DNA from: Massilia sp. YIM B02763
Lineage (GTDB): Bacteria; Pseudomonadota; Gammaproteobacteria; Burkholderiales; Burkholderiaceae_D
Length of the DNA stretch: 57,104 nt
Reading direction: 5' to 3'
NCBI RefSeq assembly: GCF_030412015.1
Contig: NZ_JASNRD010000020.1
Coordinates: 1 to 57,104 of the forward strand
Position numbers and translations under genes: made by a program. Of this stretch, positions 1 through 8,826 are shown piece by piece (the first letter of the stretch is position 1; each line of letters starts with the position of its first letter). The notes under the pieces are model-generated. The model had not been told where the DNA came from and searched no databases. It worked only from the letters and a program-made list of their open reading frames with translations.

Positions 1-36
1 AATTACGCTTTCGCAGCTTGACAGGCAAGACGGTAT

Positions 37-1290
37 CTACGCCAGCACGGCCATCACCTCGTCGACACCGATCTTGTCGACCCAGTCTTCGCGCTTCTTG
101 ACCGTAATGACGGTGCTGTTGACGCGGTCGATCGGCGTCCACTCGGGATTCTTCTGGCGCATGAGGGCGATCACGGGCACGTGCACGGCATTGGCCAGGT
201 GCATCACGGCCGTTTCGACCGACACGACCAGGTCGCATTCGCGCAGGATCGCGGGCAGTTGGAAGAAATTGTCTTCGGCACTGAACAATTGCGTGCGGGT
301 GAGCCCGGCGCCGGCAAACAGCGCCCGCGCCCGCGCCAGCTCCTCGGGCACGACGTTCACGATGAATCCCGCATCGCGCCAGCCGGGACGCGCCTGCATC
401 GCGCGGACCAGTTCGATCACGCGCTCCAGCGGCCAGCTGCGCTCGATCGACTTGGAAAAAGCGTTCAGGAAGACCAGCTTGCCGTCCGCCCCGCCAGCGC
501 GTCCCATGCCCCAGGCGACGCATTGCTCGCGCGCCCAGTCGGTCCATTGGCGCGGGATCTCCAGCACCGGGAACAGTGCCTCCGGCGCGATCCGCATCCC
601 GAACATCTGGGCGAACCAGCCGGCATAGATCTCGCTGATGTGCCGTTCGGAATTGCTGGACGACGTGTAAGCGAGAATGGCGGCGTCGAGTTTGCGGTAG
701 CACAGATGCTTGGGAAGATCGTAGCGGCGGACTGGCTTCTTCTGGCCGACGATGAAGCCGCGCGGACTGATCTTGCGGGCCATTACGGCATAACGATGGC
801 GCTCGAGCGTGGTCAGCGTGACGACGATCGGATAATCCTCGGCCTGCGCCTCGTGCAGCGAGCGCCGGTACAGCGCCGGACTGTAGGTTTCGTTGTAGAC
901 CTTGTCGAAATGGGGGCACTCGGCCAGCCAGTCGTACAAGGCATACTTGCGCAGGTGCTCCCATTCCGACGCCTTGGCGGTGCGGCGCCGCTCGTCGACC
1001 CAGAGGTGGACCTTCAGGTGCGGATAGGCCGCGGCGAATGCGCGGAAGCAGGCTTGCAGGTAGGTATAGTCGCCCAGCGCCAGGTGGGCGATGAACAGGA
1101 TCTTGTCGGCACGTTGCAACAGGCGCGCGTCGACCAGCGGCGCCGGGGCATCGCCGGCACGGCGCGCACCATCGCACGCCGCGTCGTCGAAAGCCGCGTC
1201 GTCGAACCCATCGGGCAAGGTGGCGGCGCGCGCGCGGGACGGGCCCTGCCAGGCATCGAAATTCACCGTTTGCTCACTCGAAAAAGTCAT
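37..1290 (-). CDS. Glycosyltransferase family 9 (heptosyltransferase-like) protein
   Basis: The 417-residue product resembles ADP-heptose:LPS heptosyltransferases (GT9), GT-B fold enzymes that add sugars to lipopolysaccharide or other glycans at the cytoplasmic face. After a low-complexity N-terminal extension of about 60 residues (Asp/Ala rich, with a tandem DDAAF/DDAAC repeat) the N-terminal Rossmann half starts at KILFIAHLALGDY. The C-terminal half has the family signature VFLNAFSKSIERSWPLE and, near residue 360, the acceptor/donor segment DLVVSVETAVMHLANAVHVP. The ATG at 1290 follows GGAACAGGAC. The acceptor and donor cannot be read from sequence, and no other LPS genes are nearby. The N-terminal extension is unusual and may be a linker or a mis-called start. 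Confidence 0.8.
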   Translation of the reverse strand: MTFSSEQTVNFDAWQGPSRARAATLPDGFDDAAFDDAACDGARRAGDAPAPLVDARLLQRADKILFIAHLALGDYTYLQACFRAFAAAYPHLKVHLWVDERRRTAKASEWEHLRKYALYDWLAECPHFDKVYNETYSPALYRRSLHEAQAEDYPIVVTLTTLERHRYAVMARKISPRGFIVGQKKPVRRYDLPKHLCYRKLDAAILAYTSSSNSERHISEIYAGWFAQMFGMRIAPEALFPVLEIPRQWTDWAREQCVAWGMGRAGGADGKLVFLNAFSKSIERSWPLERVIELVRAMQARPGWRDAGFIVNVVPEELARARALFAGAGLTRTQLFSAEDNFFQLPAILRECDLVVSVETAVMHLANAVHVPVIALMRQKNPEWTPIDRVNSTVITVKKREDWVDKIGVDEVMAVLA

Positions 1291-1594
1291 GTCCTGTTCC
1301 GATTCCAGGTTATCGCGGAAGTTCCCGGAGCGCGCTCATGCTCCCGAAACGGTCATCGTGGCGAGATTGTATGTCGCCGTGCAACATTTTTCGCGCACGT
1401 TACGGTAAATCCTTGTAAAAATTTGCAACAAGGATAAACGGTCGACAGCGAAAGCGGCAAGCAATGCACATCGCGCCCGGGGCGCGTGAAACACACGGCG
1501 GCGGCACGGCACGGCGATCGATGGAGCCAACGAAAGCATCGCGGCGCGACCGAACCCGGCCGCGCCGCGATGCAGGCAGCGAAGAAAACCCGGT
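1291..1594. other. Intergenic region upstream of the GT9 gene
   Basis: This 304-bp stretch lies between two minus-strand genes. It holds no convincing gene in any frame. An 8-bp inverted repeat, ATCCTTGT at 1409-1416 and ACAAGGAT at 1428-1435 with an 11-base AT-rich loop, sits about 120 bp upstream of the glycosyltransferase start. The AT-rich part (1380-1440) is the likely promoter zone for that gene, but no clear -35/-10 pair stands out. Confidence 0.45.
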
Positions 1595-2041
1595 TCAGGC
1601 GACGCCGGCCTTCTTCTCCCCGCCCGGGCCCAGGGCGCGCTCGCCCAGGGCCTGTTCGTTGTTCGCCTCGATCGAGGTCGCCGCCTGGTGGTCCGAGCTG
1701 GCATCCACCTTGTCCGGCGGCACCTCGATGCGGGTGATGCTCGACTCGATGGCCACCGGGTCGCTGGCGGGGAAGGTCATTTCGACGGCGTCGTCGATCA
1801 GGCTTTCCTTCGCCACCGACTCGCGCGGCTCCGATTCGGCCGTGGCCATGGTGCGGATGGCGCGGGCCCACTTGACCAGCTTCAGTTCGGCCAGCTCGCC
1901 GATCGTGGAGATGCCGAAGGCTTCGCGCAGTGCATCGGCCTGCTGCGGCGTCACGCCGCGCAGCGCGCTCACCGGCTCATTGACGAGCTCGCGGAAGCAT
2001 TTATCGTGGTAGTTGTCGTTTACGATGATCTGAATATTCAT
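1595..2041 (-). CDS. Small HhH-like protein with a C-terminal FPASDP motif
   Basis: This 148-residue protein has two parts. Residues 20-60 (PVSALRGVTPQQADALREAFG...TIGELAELK) look like a helix-hairpin-helix of the kind seen in DUF4332-like proteins. After about residue 85 comes an acidic tail containing EMTFPASDP, a motif common in small stress-associated proteobacterial proteins. There is no signal peptide or membrane segment. The start at 2041 was chosen over longer in-frame options because GAAAGGACAG precedes it at proper spacing. The function is unknown; nucleic-acid or protein binding is only a guess from the HhH similarity. Confidence 0.75.
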   Translation of the reverse strand: MNIQIIVNDNYHDKCFRELVNEPVSALRGVTPQQADALREAFGISTIGELAELKLVKWARAIRTMATAESEPRESVAKESLIDDAVEMTFPASDPVAIESSITRIEVPPDKVDASSDHQAATSIEANNEQALGERALGPGGEKKAGVA

Positions 2042-2314
2042 GTCTGTCCTTTCAAATTGGCGCCTGTCTTCCATTGACACGGTTGAACCAGACACGATTC
2101 GAGTATCGCATGGTCGAAATGGCACGTATGTGCGACACCGTACCATGCGCTTGCGCCTTGCAGGCACCGGCCGCACGATTGGTTTCGTGTATTGATGAGG
2201 GCGTGGTATCATGACTAATTGCAACAGTTCTTAACAATTCATTTGCAAAACAGCAGCCTCTGCTAATCTAGGGAGATTGCGCATACGTGTATCCGACGCC
2301 CTGCTCGAAACGCC

Positions 2315-3964
2315 GTGTCCGACTTCTCGAAACCGAAGATTCTCGTCGTTAATGACGACGCCGCCAGCCTGCTTGCGCTGACCAGCTTGCTGGAGCAATG
2401 GGCTGACGAAAGCAACTACGAGGTGCTGTCGGCACGCTCGGGCCAGGACGCCTTGCGCCAGGTCCTGCGCCACGATTTCGCCGTCATCCTGCTCGACGTG
2501 AACATGCCCGGCATGGACGGCTTCGAGACGGCCGAGGCGATCCACCAGCGCCCCCGTTCGGCCGACATCCCGATCATCTTCGTCACCGCCTTCCTGGCCG
2601 ACGAGATCGACCGCCTCAAGGCCTACCAGCGCGGCGCCGCCGACTTCCTGTTCACCCCCGTGATCCCGCAGGTGCTGCGCGCCAAGGTGCAGGTGTTCGT
2701 GACGCTGGCGACCAAGAACGAGCAGCTCAAGCGCCAGGCCGAGAAGCTGTCGCAACATGCCACCGAACTGACCGCGACCAACCAGCGCCTCGTGCGCGAG
2801 ATGGAAGAGCGCCGCGCGGCCGAACGCAAGAGCAGCGCCAAGGATGAGTTCCTGGCGATGCTGGGCCATGAACTGCGCAATCCGCTGTCGGCGATCAGCA
2901 GCGCCGCCTCGCTGCTGGGCATGCCCGGCGCGGCGCCGGAATCGCTGGCGCGCGCCCGCCTCATCATCCAGCGCCAGAGCCAGCACCTGTCGCGCATCGT
3001 CGACGACCTGCTCGATCTGTCGCGTGCCATGTCCGGCAAGATCCTGCTGTCGCGCAAGCGCCTGGACCTTGCCGCCCTCGTGTCGAGCTGCCTGGACACC
3101 TTCCGCGCCACCGGCCGCATGGCCGGCTACGACATCGAGACGCGCCTGGCGCCGGGCTGGGTCGACGGCGACGCCACCCGCCTGGAGCAGATCGCCTCGA
3201 ACCTGATCGACAATGCGCTGAAGTACACGCCGGCCGGCGGCAATATCGAGATCACGGTCGCGCTGGAGGCCGACGAGGTGGTGCTGCGCGTGCGCGATTC
3301 CGGCGTGGGCATCGCCCCCGACCTGCTGCCGCATGTGTTCGACATCTTCGTGCAGGGCGCGATCTCGATCGACCGTTCGCAGGGCGGACTGGGTATCGGC
3401 CTGTCGCTCGTGCGGCGCCTGGTGGAATTGCACGGCGGCAGCGTGAGCGCCAGCAGCGCGGGCACCAGCAACGGCAGCACGTTCGAGATCCGCCTGCCGC
3501 GCACGGAGGCGGTGGCCGGCGTGGAAACGCCGGCGCCCGGCGGCGCCGACGAAGCCGGCAAGCCGACGATCCTGCTCATCGAGGACAACGACGACGGCCG
3601 CGAGATGATGGCGACCATGCTGTCCTCGTTCGGCTATCCCGTGCTGCAGGCGCGCGACGGGGTCGAAGGCGTGGCCACCGCGCTGGCGCGGCGGCCGGAC
3701 GTGGCCCTGGTCGACATCGGCCTGCCCGGCATCGACGGCTACGAGGTGGCGCGCCGCCTGCGCCAGGACGCGGCGACGCGCGACATCCACCTGATCGCCC
3801 TCACGGGCTACGGCCTGGCCGAGGACCAGCGGCGCGTGCTGGAAGCGGGCTTCGACCTGCACCTGGTGAAACCGGTGGAGCTGAACGCCCTGCTCGAGCG
3901 ACTGGCCGACGCCGCCGTGGCGCCGGCTGCGGCCAAGGTGGACCAGCCGGCCGCGGCCGGCTGA
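2315..3964 (+). CDS. Hybrid sensor histidine kinase (REC-HisKA-HATPase-REC)
   Basis: A cytoplasmic 549-residue signalling protein with a GTG start and no membrane segments. Order: receiver 1 (about 8-130, acceptor D61 in LLDVNMPG), a short coiled coil (about 135-175), HisKA with H185 in MLGHELRNP, HATPase_c (NLIDNALKYTP, DSGVGI, GGLGIGLSL), then receiver 2 (about 420-535, acceptor D467, with the conserved Lys in LVKPVEL). In receiver 1 the usual conserved Lys is Thr (FLFTPV, T114), so its phosphorylation chemistry may be altered. The probable role is a phosphorelay hub taking input through receiver 1. No partner is encoded next to it. The downstream hemerythrin gene converges with it 6 bp away. 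Confidence 0.9.
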   Translation: MSDFSKPKILVVNDDAASLLALTSLLEQWADESNYEVLSARSGQDALRQVLRHDFAVILLDVNMPGMDGFETAEAIHQRPRSADIPIIFVTAFLADEIDRLKAYQRGAADFLFTPVIPQVLRAKVQVFVTLATKNEQLKRQAEKLSQHATELTATNQRLVREMEERRAAERKSSAKDEFLAMLGHELRNPLSAISSAASLLGMPGAAPESLARARLIIQRQSQHLSRIVDDLLDLSRAMSGKILLSRKRLDLAALVSSCLDTFRATGRMAGYDIETRLAPGWVDGDATRLEQIASNLIDNALKYTPAGGNIEITVALEADEVVLRVRDSGVGIAPDLLPHVFDIFVQGAISIDRSQGGLGIGLSLVRRLVELHGGSVSASSAGTSNGSTFEIRLPRTEAVAGVETPAPGGADEAGKPTILLIEDNDDGREMMATMLSSFGYPVLQARDGVEGVATALARRPDVALVDIGLPGIDGYEVARRLRQDAATRDIHLIALTGYGLAEDQRRVLEAGFDLHLVKPVELNALLERLADAAVAPAAAKVDQPAAAG

Positions 3965-3970
3965 GGCACG

Positions 3971-4471
3971 TTACATCGTCGCCAGCAGTTCCTGCTTGCG
4001 CTGCGCCATTTCGGCGCCCAGCTCGTTCAGGTCGAGGCCGGACTTGCGCGCTTTCGGGAACATTTCCTTCTCTTCTTCCTCGACGTGGTGGTCGATCTGC
4101 TCGCCCAGCACCTTGACCTTGGCGTCGTACAGGTCCTCGTCCGGGTTCATCTCCTGCAGCTGGCGGATCAGGTCCTTCGCCGAGGCGTGCTCGACCACGG
4201 CCTCGTCGACCATGTCCTCGCCGTCCTTCAGCGCTTCGCGCACGGCCGGATAGAAGATTTCTTCCTCGATGGCCGTGTGGACGATCAGCGCGGTACAGAT
4301 CTTCTCGACCAGCTTGGCCTTGGCGACCTTGGCGCGGTCGCCCAGCTGCTCGAACTGCTCGAACATGTCGGACACCTCGCGGTGTTCCTCGGTCAGCATG
4401 GCGATCGCGTCCTGGACGCCGGGCATCGTGTCGGCCGACTTGCGGCCGCTTGCGGTTTGCTTCGTAGTCAT
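3971..4471 (-). CDS. Hemerythrin HHE domain protein
   Basis: A 166-residue cytoplasmic protein of the hemerythrin cation-binding (HHE) family, which binds a non-haem di-iron centre. Likely iron ligands are visible across the four-helix bundle: the His of LTEEHREV, HTAIEEEIFYP (HxxxE), the His of VVEHAS, and DHHVEEEEKEMFP (HxxxE). Such proteins bind O2 or NO, or protect iron from reactive species; which applies here cannot be told. The ATG at 4471 follows CTGAAAGGGAATTACC, a good ribosome-binding site. It is divergent from the soluble kinase gene that starts near 4609, so the two may share a regulatory region. Confidence 0.88.
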   Translation of the reverse strand: MTTKQTASGRKSADTMPGVQDAIAMLTEEHREVSDMFEQFEQLGDRAKVAKAKLVEKICTALIVHTAIEEEIFYPAVREALKDGEDMVDEAVVEHASAKDLIRQLQEMNPDEDLYDAKVKVLGEQIDHHVEEEEKEMFPKARKSGLDLNELGAEMAQRKQELLATM

Positions 4472-4608
4472 GGTAATTCCCTTTCAGTGTGGGGCTGATG
4501 GAGCCTCCAGCGTCGCGCAAAACAACGTTGCCGACGGTACGGCAACACACAGTCCATTCCTGCGCGCCACCACGGGGCAAGCTGTTGTATCATCCAAGGA
4601 AACATAAA

Positions 4609-5328
4609 TTGGTTGCCTTCATGAAAGTTCCAGCATCTGAACAAGCCGCCCCCGGGCAGGACGCGTCCGCGGCCCGCGTCGCGGAACTGACCGAACTCCT
4701 GGGCCACCTGACGGCCAGTTGGGACGAGGAGCGCCGTCTGCTTGCGCGCCGCCTGCACGACAGTCTCGGCTCGTCGATGACGGCGCTCACCATGCACCTC
4801 GGTCTCCTGTCCCAGCACCTGCAGGAGCAGCCGCAGCGCGATCGCGCCGCGCAGATGAAGCAGTTACTGAACAACGTCATCGAGACCAACCGCAAGATGC
4901 AGTTGCAGCTGTGGAACGACAAGCTGGAGTTCCTCGGCCCGAAGGCGGCGATTGCCGAACTGGTGGGCGACTGGGGCCGCGAGCACGGCATCAAGGCACG
5001 CGCCAGCCTGCCCGACGAGGATCCGGAGTATTCCCGCCCGCAGGGTGTCGCGCTGCTGCGCTGCGCCGAGGAAGGCTTGCGCAACGTGCTCGCGCATGCC
5101 CAGGCGAGCGAGGTCGACGTGATCCTCGACGACGACGGCGACCAAGCGATGCTGACCGTACGCGACAACGGCGCCGGCCCGGGCGCGGACGCCACCTCCT
5201 CCAGCGGCCATGGCCTGCGCCTGCTGCGCGAACGGGCACGCCTGCTCGGCGGCACCCTGACACTGGGCGCCGGGCCGGACGGCAAGGGCACGGCGTTGAC
5301 GCTGGTGCTGCCGAAGCAGGCGGATTAA
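4609..5328 (+). CDS. NarL-type soluble sensor histidine kinase
   Basis: About 239 residues with a HisKA_3 dimerisation/phospho-acceptor segment (RRLHDSLGSSMTALTMHL, His near residue 48) and a C-terminal HATPase domain (EEGLRNVLAHAQAS, DNGAGPG, GHGLRLLRERARLLGG). It has no membrane segment and no recognisable sensor domain, so input probably comes from a partner protein. I chose the TTG at 4609 because AAGGA lies 8 bases upstream; the ATG at 4621 is 20 bases from that site but remains possible. Its cognate NarL/LuxR regulator is not adjacent. The hemerythrin gene is divergent. Confidence 0.8.
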   Translation: MVAFMKVPASEQAAPGQDASAARVAELTELLGHLTASWDEERRLLARRLHDSLGSSMTALTMHLGLLSQHLQEQPQRDRAAQMKQLLNNVIETNRKMQLQLWNDKLEFLGPKAAIAELVGDWGREHGIKARASLPDEDPEYSRPQGVALLRCAEEGLRNVLAHAQASEVDVILDDDGDQAMLTVRDNGAGPGADATSSSGHGLRLLRERARLLGGTLTLGAGPDGKGTALTLVLPKQAD

Positions 5329-5349
5329 CACCCGGCAAACAAAAAACAA

Positions 5350-5400
5350 CGTCGTTCCCGGCATTGCCGGAAACGACTTCCCGCGCAGGCGGGAACGACG
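5350..5400. repeat. REP-like hairpin between convergent genes
   Basis: CGTCGTTCCCG at 5350-5360 is the exact reverse complement of CGGGAACGACG at 5390-5400, and the loop holds further partial copies of the same unit (CCGGAAACGACTTCCCG). It sits between the convergent kinase and NADH dehydrogenase genes. A related element lies at 37593-37680, also between convergent genes. It may act as a bidirectional terminator or be a dispersed REP/BIME-type repeat. Confidence 0.65.
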
Positions 5401-5425
5401 AGGTATTGCTACGTTTTCTACCCGC

Positions 5426-6727
5426 TCAGTGCAGCTTGACCAGCGGCGTCGTCCTGCGGATCAGGAAGCGCCCGAACGCCATCAAGCCCGTGCGCATCGT
5501 GCCCAGCACCGCCTTGTGGTGCAGCAGGTGCAGGCTCAGGTACATGATGCGCGCCATGAACCCTTCCACGAACCAGCTGGCGCCGCGCAGCGAACCCATC
5601 AGGCTGCCGACGGTGGTCTGGTGGCCGATCGAGACGAGCGAACCGTAGTCGCGGTACACATAGGGATGCTTCTGCGGCGGGTAGCCCGACGCCATGTTCA
5701 TGAAGGTCTTGAGCAGGTAGTCGGCCTGCTGGTGCGCGGCCTGGGCGCGCGGCGGGACCGGCTTGCCGTTGCCGTCCATGCACGCGGCGCAATCGCCGAG
5801 CGCATACACGTCGGGCACGCCGTTCACGCGCAGGTGGCCGTCGACCTCGAGCTGGCCGCCCTTGGTCGTCGGCAAGCCCAGCGTGCCGAGGAATTCCGGC
5901 GCGCGGATGCCCGCGGCCCAGACGCACAGGTCGGCCGGGTAGACATTGCCGTTGCTGTCGGTGACGTGGTCCGTGGCGATCGCGGCGACGCGGCAGTCGG
6001 GCACAACCTTGATGGCGCGCTGATCCAGGAGGCGCGTGGCGGCGCCCGAGACGCGCTCCGGCAAGGGCGCCAGGATGCGCGGCGCCCCTTCCAGCAGCGT
6101 GATGCGCACGTCGCGCTGCACCTGCAGGCGGTTGAAGCCGTAGGCGGCATAGACGCCCGACGCTTCGCGCAGCTCAGCCGCCAGCTCGACGCCGGTGGCG
6201 CCGCCGCCGATGATGACGATGTCCAGGCCGCTGCGGCTGGCGCCGTCCTCGCGGTCCTGCTCGGCCTGGGCCAGCAGGCGCAGCAGGCGCAGGCGGAAGC
6301 GCTCGGCATCCTCGGTGGCGTTCAGCGAAATCGTGTGCTCGCGCGCGCCCGGCACGCCGAAGTAATTGGAGGTGCTGCCCACGGCGATCACGAGCGACTT
6401 GTAGCCGATTCTCCGTTCCGGGAGCACTTCCTCGCCATCGGCGGCGGCCACCGGCGCCACCGTCAGCTGGTGCGCGCCGGCGTCCAGCGCGGTCATGGCG
6501 CCGTAGACGAAGGTGAAGCCGCGGTCGTGGGCCAGCATCTGGTAGGACAGGCCTTCCTGGTGAATGTCCAGGGTACCGGCCGCCACTTCGTGCAGCGAGG
6601 GTTTCCAGATGTGGTAGAGGCGGCTGTCGACCAGCATCACCTTGCCGGGTCCCAGCTTCTGCCCCAGCTTGCAGGCCAGCTCCAGCCCACCGGCCCCGCC
6701 ACCCACGATCACGATTTCACTTTGCAA
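5426..6727 (-). CDS. ndh: Type II NADH dehydrogenase (NAD(P)/FAD-dependent oxidoreductase)
   Basis: A 433-residue flavoprotein that transfers electrons from NADH to quinone at the inner membrane without pumping protons. The FAD-binding Rossmann motif is at the N terminus (IVIVGGGAGGLELA) and the NAD(P)H-binding motif is near residue 170 (IVIIGGGATGVELAAEL). AGIRAPEF and YALGDCAA mark the second FAD contact. The C-terminal 60 residues are amphipathic and hydrophobic, as expected for NDH-2 membrane attachment. Translation probably starts at a TTG at 6727 preceded by GAAGGAGAAAAG, a strong site. It is a monocistronic gene; the REP-like hairpin lies just downstream. Confidence 0.9.
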   Translation of the reverse strand: MQSEIVIVGGGAGGLELACKLGQKLGPGKVMLVDSRLYHIWKPSLHEVAAGTLDIHQEGLSYQMLAHDRGFTFVYGAMTALDAGAHQLTVAPVAAADGEEVLPERRIGYKSLVIAVGSTSNYFGVPGAREHTISLNATEDAERFRLRLLRLLAQAEQDREDGASRSGLDIVIIGGGATGVELAAELREASGVYAAYGFNRLQVQRDVRITLLEGAPRILAPLPERVSGAATRLLDQRAIKVVPDCRVAAIATDHVTDSNGNVYPADLCVWAAGIRAPEFLGTLGLPTTKGGQLEVDGHLRVNGVPDVYALGDCAACMDGNGKPVPPRAQAAHQQADYLLKTFMNMASGYPPQKHPYVYRDYGSLVSIGHQTTVGSLMGSLRGASWFVEGFMARIMYLSLHLLHHKAVLGTMRTGLMAFGRFLIRRTTPLVKLH

Positions 6728-6812
6728 ACTTTTCTCCTTCGATAATGCAAACGCCTGCCGCCGCGACGTGCGGCGACAGGCTGACGAAGGGAGTTTACTA
6801 CGTAGCGGCCGA

Positions 6813-6833
6813 AACGGTGGGCTTTGCCCCGTT
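6813..6833 (-). terminator. Weak hairpin after the His/Gly/Arg-rich gene
   Basis: Read on the minus strand, AACGGGGC and GCCCACCGTT flank an AAA loop and are followed by a short T run. It begins about 24 bases past the stop codon at 6857. The stem is imperfect, so confidence is low. Confidence 0.3.
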
Positions 6834-6856
6834 ACCGAATGGAAACAACAACAGGG

Positions 6857-7405
6857 TCAACGGTCGTGGCCGCGCCCATGGCCGCGGTCGTCGTGGCCGC
6901 GGTCGGGACCACGACCGTGGTCCGGTCCGTGGCCGCGATCATGGCCATGGCCGCGATCCCAACCTTCATGGCGGCCACGGTCGTGATGCCAGTGGCCGGG
7001 ACCGTGGCCGCGGTCCACCACATAGACGGGAGGACGGGGCGGCGGACCGCGGAAATCGGGGCGGCGGCCATGGTGCTCGTGCCAGCGCGGCACATAGGTG
7101 TTGCGGTACCACTCGTCGCGCACGAAATACACCGGGCGGCCGCAGGCGCCGTAGCGGCCGCACCAGCGGTGCCAGTGGCGGCGGTGCTCGACCGGCACGC
7201 GCAGGTAGACAGGCTCCGCGATGTACCGCGGGCCGCGCGTGACGATCACGGGCTGGGGGCCGTACAGCACGGGACGGCCGGCGAAGTCGCCGAGGTCGAT
7301 GCGGCCGTAGAAGCCGGGCTGGCCGATGCTGACGCTGACATTGGTCTGGGCCAGCGCGGGGAAGACGGCGGCGCACAGTGCCATACCAAGGACGAAGGTT
7401 TTCAT
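6857..7405 (-). CDS. Exported protein with a His/Gly/Arg/Asp repeat tail
   Basis: A 182-residue protein with a clear Sec signal peptide (MKTFVLGMALCAAVFPALAQ, cleavage after ALA). The middle is Tyr/Pro/Arg rich (RPVYFVRDEWYRNTYVPRW). The last 55 or so residues are a low-complexity tail built from units such as DRGHG, DHGRG and DRGHDD, encoded by imperfect repeats of a GGCCGCGRTC-like unit. A histidine density this high suggests metal binding in the periplasm, but that is inference. I placed the start at 7405, at the signal peptide and after AAGAGAGAG, rather than at an upstream in-frame codon. No catalytic domain was recognised. Confidence 0.75.
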   Translation of the reverse strand: MKTFVLGMALCAAVFPALAQTNVSVSIGQPGFYGRIDLGDFAGRPVLYGPQPVIVTRGPRYIAEPVYLRVPVEHRRHWHRWCGRYGACGRPVYFVRDEWYRNTYVPRWHEHHGRRPDFRGPPPRPPVYVVDRGHGPGHWHHDRGRHEGWDRGHGHDRGHGPDHGRGPDRGHDDRGHGRGHDR

Positions 7406-7645
7406 GGCGAACTCTCTCTTGTAGGAATGATCCAAGTTTACCGCATGGAATCTTCGCTTTCGGTACGCTGCAACACATCCTTACACAGTCGGGAATCTTG
7501 TTACGAGTGATGCAATTGTTGAGTTCCCACGTTCATTATTCGTATCCCAGGGGTAGCGTGCGCAGCCGTTGTAGGAGTCGGCGCTAAGATCGGTGAGATC
7601 ATGCATTGCAGCATGTGCTCCTGATCAATTTCCCGGAACAAGCGG

Positions 7646-8710
7646 ATGAAACTCGACAGCCATATCGCGCAACGCATCGCCGTGCTGCGGCCCCTGCTCA
7701 TCTTCGGCATCGTGTTCGTGCACGTGCCGGGCCAGCTCGACCGACCCAGCATGATGGGCTCGACCTGGTTCGACTATGTCTCCGGCTTTTTCCAGCTCGG
7801 CCTGTTCCGCGGCACGGTGCCGATGCTGTCGCTGATCGCCGGCTTCCTGCTGTTCCGCGCTGGCCTGGACCTCGTGCCGGCGAAGCTGTACCGCAAGAAG
7901 TTCAAGACCATCGCCGTGCCCTTCCTCGTGTTCAACGTGCTGCTGGCGCTGCTGGGGGCCGCCGTCCAGTACCAGACGGGCTTCGTCTACATGCGCAACC
8001 TGGTCGGCGTCGAGGCGCGCGACTGGGTCAATGCGCTGTTCGGCATCAAGGCCGTGCCCTTCAACTATCCGTTGTACTTCCTGCGCGACCTGATCGTCCT
8101 GATCGCGCTGGCGCCCCTGTTCGGCTGGTTCCTGCGGCGCCGGCCCATCGTGGGGCTGCTGGCCGTGGCCCTCGTGTTCGGCTGCGGCTTCGACGGCTTC
8201 CTGCTGCGCCGCGACAGCAGCGCCGTCGTGTTCTACCTCGGCGGCTGGCTGGCGCTGGCGGGCCGCGACCTGCGTGCCGCCGACCGCCATGCGCTGCCGG
8301 CCCTCGTCCTGCTGTGCCTGCTGTGCGCCGCGCCGATGCTGTTCCGCATCGACGACAATACCTTCCTCGTCTACACGGCGCCGTTCCTGATCTGGCCGGC
8401 CGTGTCGCTGCTGCAGGGCGGTGCCGCCTGGGATTGGGCACTGCGGATGAGCAAGTACAGCTTCTTCGTCTTCGTAGGCCATGCCCCGCTCCTCGAGCTC
8501 GTCTACCTGGGCCACCGCGCCCTGCTGCCCGGCCTGCCCTACGAAGCCTTCTGGTTCGCCGGGCCCGTGCTGACCATCGCCGTCCTCGTCGCGCTGTACC
8601 GCGTCCTGATGCGGGTGGCCCCGCGCGCCTTCAACGCCGTCATCGGCGCGCGCGGCGAAGGCGACCACCGTCCCGTCCCCGTGGGCGCGGAACAAGCGGC
8701 CAAGGCGTAA
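7646..8710 (+). CDS. Acyltransferase family 3 membrane protein
   Basis: A 354-residue polytopic inner-membrane protein of the acyltransferase-3 family (OpgC/OafA-like), which moves acyl or succinyl groups onto periplasmic sugars or exopolysaccharide. About ten hydrophobic segments are visible. The conserved N-terminal histidine of the family sits in the first one (LLIFGIVFVHVPG), and a typical Arg-Lys loop follows (KLYRKKFKTIAVPF). The substrate cannot be predicted, and no polysaccharide cluster is adjacent. The start is ATG at 7646, after a GGAACAAG stretch. The C-terminal 25 residues are polar and cytoplasmic. Confidence 0.85.
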   Translation: MKLDSHIAQRIAVLRPLLIFGIVFVHVPGQLDRPSMMGSTWFDYVSGFFQLGLFRGTVPMLSLIAGFLLFRAGLDLVPAKLYRKKFKTIAVPFLVFNVLLALLGAAVQYQTGFVYMRNLVGVEARDWVNALFGIKAVPFNYPLYFLRDLIVLIALAPLFGWFLRRRPIVGLLAVALVFGCGFDGFLLRRDSSAVVFYLGGWLALAGRDLRAADRHALPALVLLCLLCAAPMLFRIDDNTFLVYTAPFLIWPAVSLLQGGAAWDWALRMSKYSFFVFVGHAPLLELVYLGHRALLPGLPYEAFWFAGPVLTIAVLVALYRVLMRVAPRAFNAVIGARGEGDHRPVPVGAEQAAKA

Positions 8711-8826
8711 GCCGCAGGTGGAATGCCGACGCGTTCGCGCAAGGACCGTGCGCTTGCCGTCCTGCTGCGCGCCGCCCGCGCCACGCCTGCGCTAGCATGG
8801 TTCCACGGCTCTCGGGAGGACATCCT

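Noticed and set aside
181..1437. 418-codon plus-strand frame opposite the glycosyltransferase
   Set aside because: It is the antisense of a clear GT9 protein; its Arg/Gln/Ala/Gly-rich composition is that of a GC-rich shadow frame with no domain.
6745..7510. Repeat-rich plus-strand frames opposite the His/Gly/Arg-rich gene
   Set aside because: The minus-strand frame has a signal peptide and a ribosome-binding site; the plus frames are by-products of the repeats.
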